Assembly: GCA_041401985.1 (NCBI GenBank)
Contig: JAWKTE010000001.1
Span: 186,001-250,000, forward strand
Origin: JACKHA01 sp041401985
GTDB lineage: Bacteria > Planctomycetota > Phycisphaerae > Phycisphaerales > UBA1924
Length of the DNA stretch: 64,000 nucleotides
Direction of reading: 5' to 3'
The notes under the pieces were generated by a model that saw only the letters and a program-made list of their open reading frames with translations, did no database searches and was not told the origin of the DNA. Shown piece by piece: positions 1 to 8,500 of this stretch (positions are counted from its first letter, which is position 1; every line of letters starts with the position of its first letter). The translations under genes were made by a program, and so were the position numbers.

Positions 1-347
1 GCGCCGCGGAGGCGCTCCATCGTCAGCGGGCACACGACCGGGCAGTCGTAGTAGACCAGCGCCAGGATCGCGGGCTTGCCGCGACCGTCGGGCGTCCGGG
101 CCAGCGGCCCGTCGTTGAAGTAGTCGCCGACGCGGACCATCTCGCCCGCGTCGTTCATGAGCAGCGCTTCGAGGTCGATGACCTCGCCGGCCTTGTCCTG
201 CAGCGTGACGCCCTCGAGTTCTGCGGGCGTGGTCATGCCGGGCTGGGCCGCGGCGGGCGTCGCAAGGCCAATCATCGCCAGCGCGGCCACACCGGCCGCG
301 ATCACGCGACCGACTCCCGACCCGAACTGGACTGCCTGGCTCACCAT
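1..347 (-). CDS. SCO1/SenC family copper chaperone (C-terminus outside window)
   Basis: Only the first 115 residues are in the window; the gene runs off the left edge. After a hydrophobic signal segment (about residues 14-35, ending in Ala-rich sequence before Gln35) comes a thioredoxin-like domain with the motif YYDCPVVCP. Cys102 and Cys106 form the CxxxCP copper site typical of SCO proteins, which deliver copper to the CuA centre of cytochrome oxidase outside the inner membrane. The ATG at 345-347 is the first in frame and places the signal sequence sensibly. It lies last in the visible alternative complex III operon, as expected if the oxidase genes follow to the left. Family assignment is firm; the His ligand expected further on is not visible. 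Confidence 0.9.
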   Translation of the reverse strand, partial: MVSQAVQFGSGVGRVIAAGVAALAMIGLATPAAAQPGMTTPAELEGVTLQDKAGEVIDLEALLMNDAGEMVRVGDYFNDGPLARTPDGRGKPAILALVYYDCPVVCPLTMERLRG

Positions 348-410
348 GCTCGCTCGATCAACCACGCCACGCTCGAACCCTGTCTCTCACTCTCTCCGAA
401 CCTTCTTCTC

Positions 411-454
411 TCCGTCGCTTCGTCGCTTCGTCGCTTCGTCGCTTCGTCGCTTCG
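411..454. repeat. Tandem 8-bp repeat, unit GCGACGAA (copy A1)
   Basis: About five head-to-tail copies of an 8-bp unit lie in the gap between the SCO gene and the upstream membrane protein gene. On the coding (minus) strand the unit reads GCGACGAA with one GCGACGGA variant at the end. Similar runs occur at 12686-12723 and 56694-56733. There is no open frame across it and no spacer structure. Confidence 0.85.
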
Positions 455-470
455 ATTCTCGTCCCCCGGC

Positions 471-860
471 TCACTCCCCGCCGCCGTGGGCCGGCTCGTG
501 CCCACCGGCCATCTCGGCCATGACCGATTCGATCGGGACGCGGACGTGCCCGTCGGTCGCGTTGACCCAGCCGTAGGACTCGAGCCGCCGCTCGGCGGTG
601 GCCCGGGCGGCACGCGACTCGCCGGCCCAGACCGTGACCTCCGACTTGATCGCCCGGCGGGTCGAGATGTAGCCCTTGGCGTAGACGATCGTCGCGCCGA
701 CGAAGGCGACCAGGAAGATCACGCTGATCACGAACACCGCGAGCAGGATGAACGGGTTGGCCGCGGAGCCGTGCTCGACCTGCGGACTCCCCTCGCTGGC
801 GGCGTGCTGGTGCCACTCGTCCAATGGCTCGTGATGCTCTGGAGTGTGCTCGTGGTCCAT
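471..860 (-). CDS. Small single-pass membrane protein of the act/SCO cluster, His-rich N-terminus
   Basis: This 129-residue protein has a His/Glu-rich N-terminal 30 residues (starts MDHEHTPEHH), one clear membrane helix at about 36-60 (NPFILLAVFVISVIFLV) and a soluble C-terminal domain of about 65 residues that ends in a second His/Gly patch. I do not recognise a named family. Its position between actF and the SCO chaperone suggests a role in assembly of the respiratory chain or its copper supply; that is inference from context. The gap to actF (861-969) holds a GC hairpin, so it may be expressed separately from the act genes. Confidence 0.75.
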   Translation of the reverse strand: MDHEHTPEHHEPLDEWHQHAASEGSPQVEHGSAANPFILLAVFVISVIFLVAFVGATIVYAKGYISTRRAIKSEVTVWAGESRAARATAERRLESYGWVNATDGHVRVPIESVMAEMAGGHEPAHGGGE

Positions 861-927
861 GTCGCTCGTCGCTCTCGTGTTCGCTGGCCGGACACCAGAC
901 GGATTCTTGACACATCGAACCGGATGC

Positions 928-947
928 GGCCCGGGCGGGTCCGGGCC
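928..947. terminator. GC hairpin after actF
   Basis: A 7-bp perfect stem (GGCCCGG/CCGGGCC) with a 6-base loop lies 23 bases past the actF stop on the minus strand. No T-run follows, so this may be an attenuator or an mRNA-stability hairpin that sets the level of the two downstream genes rather than a full terminator. Confidence 0.4.
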
Positions 948-969
948 TCGGAAGAGGCGGCGCTCCGAA

Positions 970-2253
970 TCAGACGTAGTTCTTGTGGTGCAGCGCCTCG
1001 CCCATGCGCGGGTCCTTGACCGCCACCAGGGGCCCGCCCGCCACGCGGCGGATCAGCAGGCCGGCGAAGATCGCGATGGGTCCGACCAGGCCGACCGCGT
1101 CGAGCCACCAGCCGGTCGGCCCGGGGTTCGACTCGGCCGCCGCCCCGGCGTAGACCATCGGGCGGATGTTCCAGATGAGGTCGGCGGCGATCATCAGCAG
1201 CATCCACACCGCCATGGCCGCCAGACCGAGCGTCGACTCCTTGACGCGACGGACGAGCAGGATCAGGAACGGCGCGATGAAGTGCCCGACCGAGAGGATG
1301 ACGGCCATGTTCTCCCAGCCGTTCTCGCGCCGGATGACGTAATAGGCCGACTCCTCCGGGATGTTGCTGTACCAGATCAGGAAGTACTGGCTAAAGGTGA
1401 TGTACGCCCAGAAGACCGTGAAGCCGAAGATCAGCTTGCCCAGGTCGTGGAAGTGCTCCATCGTGACCGCGCCGGTCAGGCGGCCGGTCACCCGCAGCAC
1501 CGCGAGCACGATGACCACGACGCACAGCGACGCCTGCGCGACGCTGGCGAAGTAGTACACGCCCCACATCGTGCTGAAGAAGCGGTAGTCGACGCTCATG
1601 ATCCAGTCGAACGCCACGAACGCGATCGACAGCGCAAACAGCGGCAGGCCCCAGCCGGACATCTTCCGCGCCTTGGACGTCAGCCAGCGGTCGCCCGTGC
1701 GGTCCTGCTCCGTCGAGGCCCGCCACAGACCCATCGCGAGCACACTCCACAGGGCGGCATACACGAGGATCCGAGCGAGGAAGAACGGGGCGTTCAACCA
1801 GCCCGCCTTGTGGGACAGGAGCGGGTCGAACGCGTTGTCCGGGTCGAGCCACGTGAACATGATGCCCTGGCCCAACACCTCCAGCACGAAGATCGGCGCC
1901 ATCAGCACCAGCGCCAGCGGGATCAGCGACATCAGGTTTTCGAGCTGGCGACGCACCGTGGCGGTCCAGCCCGCGTTGACCAGCTGGAACACCATCGTCC
2001 AGAACAGCCCGCCCAGGCAGATCGCCAGCACGGTGTATACGCCGACCATGTACGCCGCCATCGCGTGCTTCGGCCCGTGCACGGCCGCGCCGACCAGCGT
2101 CAGCAGCACGCCGCCCGCGCCCACCGCCAGCAGCGCGGTCGACGCCCCGACCCCCGCGCCCTGGCGCAGGTTCACGTTGTCGTGGGCCAGCGCGGGATGG
2201 CGGGCCACCGCGTCCATCCGGGCCTGGAACTCCTGGTTGGTGATGGTGCTCAC
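970..2253 (-). CDS. actF: Alternative complex III subunit ActF (membrane quinol:cytochrome c/HiPIP oxidoreductase subunit)
   Basis: This 427-residue integral membrane protein has about ten hydrophobic helices, beginning near residue 37. Conserved-looking loops include the WYSNIPEE stretch around residue 300 and the ENGWENMA loop, both characteristic of ActF. It is the second, divergent NrfD/PsrC-like membrane subunit of alternative complex III, which oxidises menaquinol and passes electrons to a cytochrome oxidase. The ATG at 2251-2253 overlaps the actE stop in an ATGA junction, so the two are translationally coupled. Subunit order and size match act operons of other phyla. Confidence 0.92.
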   Translation of the reverse strand: MSTITNQEFQARMDAVARHPALAHDNVNLRQGAGVGASTALLAVGAGGVLLTLVGAAVHGPKHAMAAYMVGVYTVLAICLGGLFWTMVFQLVNAGWTATVRRQLENLMSLIPLALVLMAPIFVLEVLGQGIMFTWLDPDNAFDPLLSHKAGWLNAPFFLARILVYAALWSVLAMGLWRASTEQDRTGDRWLTSKARKMSGWGLPLFALSIAFVAFDWIMSVDYRFFSTMWGVYYFASVAQASLCVVVIVLAVLRVTGRLTGAVTMEHFHDLGKLIFGFTVFWAYITFSQYFLIWYSNIPEESAYYVIRRENGWENMAVILSVGHFIAPFLILLVRRVKESTLGLAAMAVWMLLMIAADLIWNIRPMVYAGAAAESNPGPTGWWLDAVGLVGPIAIFAGLLIRRVAGGPLVAVKDPRMGEALHHKNYV

Positions 2254-3248
2254 TGCTCACCTCCGGCGGCGCCGGCCGATGGCGACCCGGCGGGCGCCCG
2301 GGCCGTGGTCAGGTCTGGGGTTGTTTCGGGCTGGCTCGCGGCCGGTCGCTGCTGCTCGAGCATCTGACGCTGCGATGGCGGCAGATCCTCCAGACGCCCC
2401 AGGTGCGAACGCTGCAGGGCCCGGATGTAGGCAACGACGGCCCACGAGTCCTGGATCGACAGAGCGTGCGCATAGCCGGGCATCTTCTGCACACCCGCGA
2501 CATCCACAACGCCGTTGCGCGAGACGTTGAAGAGGTATCCGTCGCGCCACTGGTAGGCGTCCGGCTCGGACGAGCCGCCGCCCTGCCCATCGGGCGGCAG
2601 GTACTTGGGATCGTGGAACGACGGCAGGGCGTACGACCACTGCTGGCCGACCATGCCCTGCCCGTCGCCCTCGTAGCCGTGGCACGCGGAGCAGTAGATG
2701 TTGAACCGCTCGCGCCCGCGCTCGAGCATGGCCATCGTGACCGGCATGGGCATGGTCGGCGCGTACTCGGCGACCGCGCCGGACTCGCCGAGACGCCCGC
2801 CGTGGTATGTCACGTCGTCGGCCTGGAGAAAGTTGGCCCGCTCCAGGCGGAAGCGCTCGGCCCACTCGGCGTTGCCCGCGCCGGCCGGGTCCAGCGGCGT
2901 GTACGCGTACGCAACCGTGCCCTCAACGGGCTGACGCATCGTCCGCCCGTCCTCGAAGAAGCGGGAACGCTCCTGCGGGTCCCAGCGGGCCTGGTCGTCC
3001 ATGTCGGGGAAGAACTGGCGTGGCGTGTCGCCCGACCGCTCGCCGCGGCAGCCGCCGAGGACGGCGACGCCCGCAACCAGTGCGATCGCGGCGGCCCGAG
3101 CAGAGCGACTGAATACAGAGCCGCAGAGCCACAGAGCGGAACCGTGGTTCCGCGTCGTCTGACCACACTTGCTCGTGCTCGGCGTCATGGTTCGGCTCTG
3201 TGCTTCTGCGGCGCTGTGTTGAAGACCGTTTCGGACGGCGCGGCTCAT
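2250..3248 (-). CDS. actE: Alternative complex III subunit ActE, monoheme cytochrome c lipoprotein
   Basis: The protein (332 residues from the ATG at 3246-3248) carries a lipoprotein signal whose hydrophobic run ends in VLGGC, then a cytochrome c domain with one CSACH heme site and a late methionine in KMPGYAHAL that could be the sixth ligand. A Pro/Ala-rich tail follows. ATGA overlap with actD supports the chosen start; a second ATG at 3186-3188 is possible. The N-terminal part before the signal helix is odd: it is encoded by a palindromic repeat (3115-3217) and supplies about 30 unusual residues including LWLCGSVFS. ActE is the peripheral cytochrome that takes electrons out of the complex. 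Confidence 0.9.
   Translation of the reverse strand: MSRAVRNGLQHSAAEAQSRTMTPSTSKCGQTTRNHGSALWLCGSVFSRSARAAAIALVAGVAVLGGCRGERSGDTPRQFFPDMDDQARWDPQERSRFFEDGRTMRQPVEGTVAYAYTPLDPAGAGNAEWAERFRLERANFLQADDVTYHGGRLGESGAVAEYAPTMPMPVTMAMLERGRERFNIYCSACHGYEGDGQGMVGQQWSYALPSFHDPKYLPPDGQGGGSSEPDAYQWRDGYLFNVSRNGVVDVAGVQKMPGYAHALSIQDSWAVVAYIRALQRSHLGRLEDLPPSQRQMLEQQRPAASQPETTPDLTTARAPAGSPSAGAAGGEQ
3115..3217. repeat. Palindromic repeat (family B-like) inside the 5' end of actE
   Basis: Two 29-base arms, 3115-3143 and 3189-3217, are reverse complements with about five mismatches. Their core reads CCGCAGAGCCACAGAGC, the same word that dominates the repeat families at 24309-24415 and 41737-41852. Unlike those copies, this one lies within coding sequence, between the actE start and its signal helix, and remains in frame. 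Confidence 0.8.
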
Positions 3249-3874
3249 TCGTCGTCCTCCACCAACTCGACGCTCTTGGACCCCGAACCGGCGAGCAGCT
3301 CGCGCGTGGCCCGCGGATCGAACTTCGAGTCGCTCGCCTCGATCACGATGAAGAACGTGTCGTCGCTGCTCTTGAGAAACCGGTCCTTCTTGAAAAGCGG
3401 GTGGTTCCAGCGGGGCAGCCCGTTGAGCATGAGCATGCCGAAAAGGGCCGTGAACGCGGCAAACAAAACGCCCAGTTCGAACGTGATCGGCGTGAACGGC
3501 TCCCACGCGCCGAACGGCTTGCCCTGGACCAGCATCCGGTAGTCGACCGCCGACATCCAGTACTGCATCACGAACCCGATGGTCGCGCCCGTGAACCCGC
3601 CGCCGGCGACCATCACCGGCACGAGGTTCCGCTTGATCCCCATCGCCTCGTCGATCCCGTGGATCGGGAACGGCGAGTGCACGTCCCAGGCCTTGTAGCC
3701 CGCGTCGCGGACCTTCTCCGCGGCGTGGTAGACGGCCGCGGGCGTGTCGAACTCGGCCAGCATGCCGTGCACGCGGGCCCCCGATGGCGTCACGAACCGC
3801 GGCGCGCCCTTCTTGATCAGGAACGGCAGGTAGTCGGCCAGCAGATCACGGCTGGGAAGGCTCGGCAGTTGCAT
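3245..3874 (-). CDS. actD: Alternative complex III subunit ActD (DUF3341)
   Basis: This 209-residue protein has a soluble N-terminal domain with an AEFDTPAAVYHAAEKVRDAG stretch, two membrane helices (about residues 85-105 and 130-155) and a short cytoplasmic tail, the DUF3341 architecture of ActD. The start at 3872-3874 was chosen because the sequence AAGGAGGG lies just upstream and the actC stop is only one base away; a longer frame reaching 3919 would overlap actC by 44 bases. ActD has no cofactor and probably anchors or couples the two large membrane subunits. Confidence 0.9.
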   Translation of the reverse strand: MQLPSLPSRDLLADYLPFLIKKGAPRFVTPSGARVHGMLAEFDTPAAVYHAAEKVRDAGYKAWDVHSPFPIHGIDEAMGIKRNLVPVMVAGGGFTGATIGFVMQYWMSAVDYRMLVQGKPFGAWEPFTPITFELGVLFAAFTALFGMLMLNGLPRWNHPLFKKDRFLKSSDDTFFIVIEASDSKFDPRATRELLAGSGSKSVELVEDDE

Positions 3875-3875
3875 G

Positions 3876-5507
3876 TCAGTGGCCCTCCTTGGAGTGACCG
3901 TCGGCGTGATCGCCGCCATGGTCGTCGCCGTGCCCGTGCGGGTCCGCCTGGGGCGTGACGGCCTTGAGTTCCGACAGCGCGAACATCGGCAGGAACCGCA
4001 TGAACAGCAGGAACAGCGTCAGGAACATCGCGCAACTGAACACGAACACGCCGATGTCCACCCACGTCGGGAAGAACATGTGCCACTCGCCCGGCAGCCA
4101 CGAACGGTGCAGGCTCGTGACGATGATCACGTACCGCTCGAACCACATGCCGATCGTGACCAGGAGGCTCACGATCCAAATCGCCATCGGGTTCGTCCGG
4201 ATCCGGCGCGACCAGAACACCTGGGGGCTGATCACGTTGCAGAAGATCATCGACCAGTACGCCCACCAGTACGGCGCGTGCCGGTCCATCCCGAACAGGT
4301 CCGCCAGGAACGGCGGCATCAGGCGGTTGTACACGAACACGTCCGCCTCGTACTCGTTGCCCGAGTACCACGCGATGAAGAACTCCATCGAGTACGCGAA
4401 GCCCACCATCATGCCAGTGACCAGGATGATCTTGGCCATGTTCTCCAGGTGGCGGAGCGTGAGCAGGTCCTTGAAGTTCGGGTACAGCTCACGCGCCGGG
4501 ATCAGCAGGAACAGCACCATCGCGAACCCGCCGAAGATGGCGCCCGCGACGAAGTAGGGCGGGAAGATCGTCGTGTGCCAGCCGGGCAGCACGCTGGTGG
4601 CGAAGTCGAACGACACGATCGAGTGCACCGAGAGCACCAGCGGCGTCGAGATGCCCGCCAGCAGCAGGTACGCCGTCTCGTACTTCAGCCAGTGGCGGCT
4701 CGAAAATCGCCAGCCCAGGCTCAGCAGCCCGTACACGAACGCCCGGATCCGGTCGGCCGCCAGCGGGATGAACGGGATGGCCCGCGGCCGCTCGCCCTGG
4801 CGCAGACGCAGGTCCGCGCGGTCGCGCAGCGTGGCCATGTCCGGAATCATGCCCATGTACCAGAACAGCAGGGAGACCGTCGCGTACGTCGACACCGCGA
4901 ACACGTCCCACAGCAGAGGGCTGCGGAAGTTCGGCCAGATCCAGTTGTAGTTCGGGATCGGGAACACGAACCAGATGAACCAGATACGCCCGACGTGGAT
5001 CGCCGGGAACAGCCCGGCGCACATCACCGCGAAGATCGTCATCGCCTCGGCCGAGCGGTTCACCGCCGTGCGCCACTTCTGCTTCAGGATGCACAGGATC
5101 GCGGAGATCAGCGTCCCGGCGTGCCCGATGCCGATCCAGAACACGAAGTTGGTGATGTCGAACGCCCAGTCCACCTGGTTGTTCAGGCCCCAGACGCCCA
5201 CGCCCGTGATCAGCAGGTACGCCACGAACATCGAGCCCAGGCCCATGATCGTGCCGAAGAGCCCCAGGCTCATCAGCCACCACTTGCCCGGCTTGTTCTC
5301 CGTGTAGCCGCAGACGATCTCGGTGAGTTCGCCGAACGACCGGTTGTTCAGCACCAGCGGCGCGCGGACCGCCGGGTCCTCCACGAGCGACCCGTCGCCG
5401 ATGTCGGCCCCCGCGATCGGCAGGTCCCGACCGACGCCCCGGGCCGCCTCGGGCGAAAGCCCGGCCAGCCGCTCCGCGACCGCTTTGTCCGGATGGATGC
5501 TGCTCAT
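3876..5507 (-). CDS. actC: Alternative complex III subunit ActC, NrfD/PsrC-type quinone-binding membrane subunit
   Basis: The 543-residue protein has roughly ten membrane helices and belongs to the NrfD/PsrC family, the quinol-binding partner of the ActB iron-sulfur protein. Recognisable stretches are FWIGIGHAGTLISAIL and EFFIAWYSGN. It begins with a soluble N-terminal 75 residues and ends with a tail of Asp, Gly and seven His (from PHGHGDDHGG to the stop) that is not part of the catalytic fold. The ATG at 5505-5507 overlaps the actB stop (ATGA), as for actF/actE. The His tail may bind metal; see the findings. Confidence 0.93.
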   Translation of the reverse strand: MSSIHPDKAVAERLAGLSPEAARGVGRDLPIAGADIGDGSLVEDPAVRAPLVLNNRSFGELTEIVCGYTENKPGKWWLMSLGLFGTIMGLGSMFVAYLLITGVGVWGLNNQVDWAFDITNFVFWIGIGHAGTLISAILCILKQKWRTAVNRSAEAMTIFAVMCAGLFPAIHVGRIWFIWFVFPIPNYNWIWPNFRSPLLWDVFAVSTYATVSLLFWYMGMIPDMATLRDRADLRLRQGERPRAIPFIPLAADRIRAFVYGLLSLGWRFSSRHWLKYETAYLLLAGISTPLVLSVHSIVSFDFATSVLPGWHTTIFPPYFVAGAIFGGFAMVLFLLIPARELYPNFKDLLTLRHLENMAKIILVTGMMVGFAYSMEFFIAWYSGNEYEADVFVYNRLMPPFLADLFGMDRHAPYWWAYWSMIFCNVISPQVFWSRRIRTNPMAIWIVSLLVTIGMWFERYVIIVTSLHRSWLPGEWHMFFPTWVDIGVFVFSCAMFLTLFLLFMRFLPMFALSELKAVTPQADPHGHGDDHGGDHADGHSKEGH

Positions 5508-8500
5508 GCCAGCGGGCCTCCCATCGCCGTCAACCCCATCTGCACCGTCGAGCCGACGGCCCGCGAAACACTGCCGATGCCGTCGCCAACCCCATCAGAG
5601 AGGACCGACAGGCTGCCGAGATACCCGGTGTCCTCCGACGCCCGCGACGGGATCCGCCGCAGCGTGTGGAGCTGGCCATCGCCCGAGCCGTGGCCATCGT
5701 CTGTCCCATGCCCATCGTCGTGGCCACCCCCGTGCCCGTCGCCGTGCCCGTCGCCGTGGTCATCGTGCCCGTGCCCGCCGTGGTGCGCGAACGGATCGTG
5801 CTCCCACTCCTCGCGGCGACCCGCGCTCACCAGCGCCGGGTTCGGGTTGTTCACCCTCGCCAGGTGGCTCGTTCGCGGCCTCGTGTTCAGATACCCCAGC
5901 AGCAGGAACGAACGCCCATTGTCGCGCGTCTTGCTCACCGCGCTCTCGGGGTTCAGGATGTCGCCGAACACGATCGCCTCGCTCGGGCACGCCTGCTGGC
6001 ACGCCACCTGGAAGAAGCCCTCGGGGATCCCCTCGAGCCCTTGCAACTTGCTCTCGAAGCGGGCCTTGTTGATCCGCTGCATGCAGTATGTGCACTTCTC
6101 CATCACGCCGCGCCCGCGGACCGTCACGTCCGGGTTGTTCCGCATCTTCGTGATCTCGTCGACCTGCTCACGAAGCCGCGGCGGGATGAAGTTGATGTTC
6201 CGCGGGTTGCCGAAGGCCTCGGTGCCGACCCAGTTCCCGTTGAACTTGGCCTGGGCGTAGTCGAAGAAGTTGAACCGCCGGACCTTGTACGGGCAGTTGT
6301 TGGCGCAGTACCGCGTGCCGATGCAGCGGTTGTACACCATGTCGTTGGTGCCCTGCGGGCCGTGCACCGTCGCGTTGACCGGGCACACCGTCTCGCACGG
6401 GGCGTTCTCGCAGTGCACGCACGCGATGGGCTGGTGCGTCATGGCCGCGGGGTCGTCCAGGCTGTCGCCGACGTAGTACCGGTCCACCCGGATCCACGTC
6501 ATCTCGCGACCCTTGGCCACCTCACGCTTGCCCACCACCGGGATGTTGTTCTCGCTCTGGCACGCGATCGTGCACGCCCCGCACCCAGTGCACGTGGACA
6601 TGTCGATCGTCATGCCCCACTGCGGGCCCTGCGCGAACACCGGCGGCGACATCCGCCCCAGCGCGTCCCGCACCCGGTCGGCGTTGCTCGGCTCGCCGAT
6701 CGAGTTGTTGTACGGGTTGACATACGCCGAGAGATTCGGAGGCGTGTGCGACAGTTCGCCCATCGCCTCGGCCATGTTCAGCCGCTGCGACGCGTGGGCG
6801 TAGATGTGGTCCTCACGCTGCTCGACCTTGTCCCCGAACCGCTTCCACCGCTCCAGGTCCATCGTGCGGATCAGCGAGTCGCGGCCCTCGATCGACCAGT
6901 TGTTCTGCGTGCTGACGATCTCGTGCGTCCCGCCGGTCTTCCGCAGGCTCGCCCCGCGGGCCACCCATGCCGCCCCGCTCGACCGCACCGCGAACGTGTT
7001 GAACCCGGCCCCCTCGCCGACCACGCCGCACGCCGTCCGACCGAACCCGGTCTGCAGCGCGATCGTGTTGTCGGCCATGCCCGGAAGGATCCACACCGGG
7101 ATCTCCATCGAGCGCCCGTCGATCGTCACCTCGACCATCTTCGCCCGCGGCAACTGCCGGCGCGTGTAGTCCTCGGGCATGATCCCGAGCGCCCGCGCCG
7201 TCGCCGGGCTGACCAGGGCCGGGTTGTCCCACACCACCCGCGTGCCGAACTGCGGCAGTTCCTGCAGCCACGGCAGGTTCGCAAACCGCCCGTCGTGCAG
7301 GTGCTCGGAGAAGAACACGACGTCGAGCGACGACGACGACGGAGCCGCGTGCAGCGCGATCGCCCGGGCCGCCTCCGCCGCGGACGCCATCACCGCGGAC
7401 CGCGCCGCCGTCGGCGTCATCGCCCGCGCCGTCGAGCCGCTCACCATGCCGTCGTGCAGGGCCCGGCGCCACCGCCGATCCCCGCCCGGGCCCAGGCGAC
7501 GCTCCCACGTCTGCTTGACGATCTCGTGCCCCGGGCGATTCTCGCCGACGAGCATCGACAGGAACTCGATCTCCGACAGCGACGGCTCGTACAGCGGGGC
7601 GATCATCGGCTGGATCGGTGCGATCGTGCCGTCGATCGCCTCGGTGTCGCCCCACGACTCGAGCTCGTGGGCCGCGTTGAGCGACCACGTGCTGGCCTCT
7701 TCGGTCTCGCTGCGCCCGACGCCGAGCGTGATCGTCGCGCCGACGCGCGCGAACGCGTCCGCCGTGATCCCCAGATCGGCCGGGGCGTTGAAGAGCGGGT
7801 TCGTGCCCAGGCAAACCAGCGTCGAAACCGAGCGGCTCTGGAGCATCTGGGCCAGCGCCGCCAGCCCCGCCATGCTCGACGCGGCCTCGTCGTCCCCCAT
7901 CTCCAGGAAGCCGACCGTCCGCCCCGTGTTGCCCAGCGCCAGGTTGATCGCGTGCACGACCGCCAGAGCCGCGGCCCCGAGCGACTCGCCACCCACGACC
8001 AGACCCTCACCCCGGTGCGCGACCAGATCGGCCGCGATCTCGTTGAGCGCATCGACCGGCACATCCGGCTCGCCGGAGACAGTCAGCCCCTCGAGCGCCG
8101 CCCGCAGGCCGCGCGCCTCGGTGCCCGTCCCGCCCTCGTCCATCCGTGCCAGGATCGCCCGGGCCAGCAGCACCAGCACCGAAGTGAGTCGCGACGGTGC
8201 GACACGCCAGCGGTGGTCCGCCGCCGCACCCGTCATCGTGAACCGCGGCTCGATCGCGTACAGGCGGTTCATGTCGTCGGGCGGCGCCCGCGGGCGCCGA
8301 CCGGCCGCGAACTCGCGGGCGTACACCATCGACCCCGACTCGCCGCACAGGAAGTCGCGGTCCAGCGAGACGATCCGCTTGGCCGACGCCAGGCGCAGCA
8401 CCTCGCGGCCCGGACGCCCGAACGCCAGACGCGTCGCCTCAACGCTCGCGTCGCGCCCCAGCGCGTCGTACTCGATCCACGACGCCGCCGGCCACTTGGC

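Noticed and set aside
411..454. Possible CRISPR array
   Set aside because: Units are 8 bases, head to tail with no spacers, and no cas genes are present.
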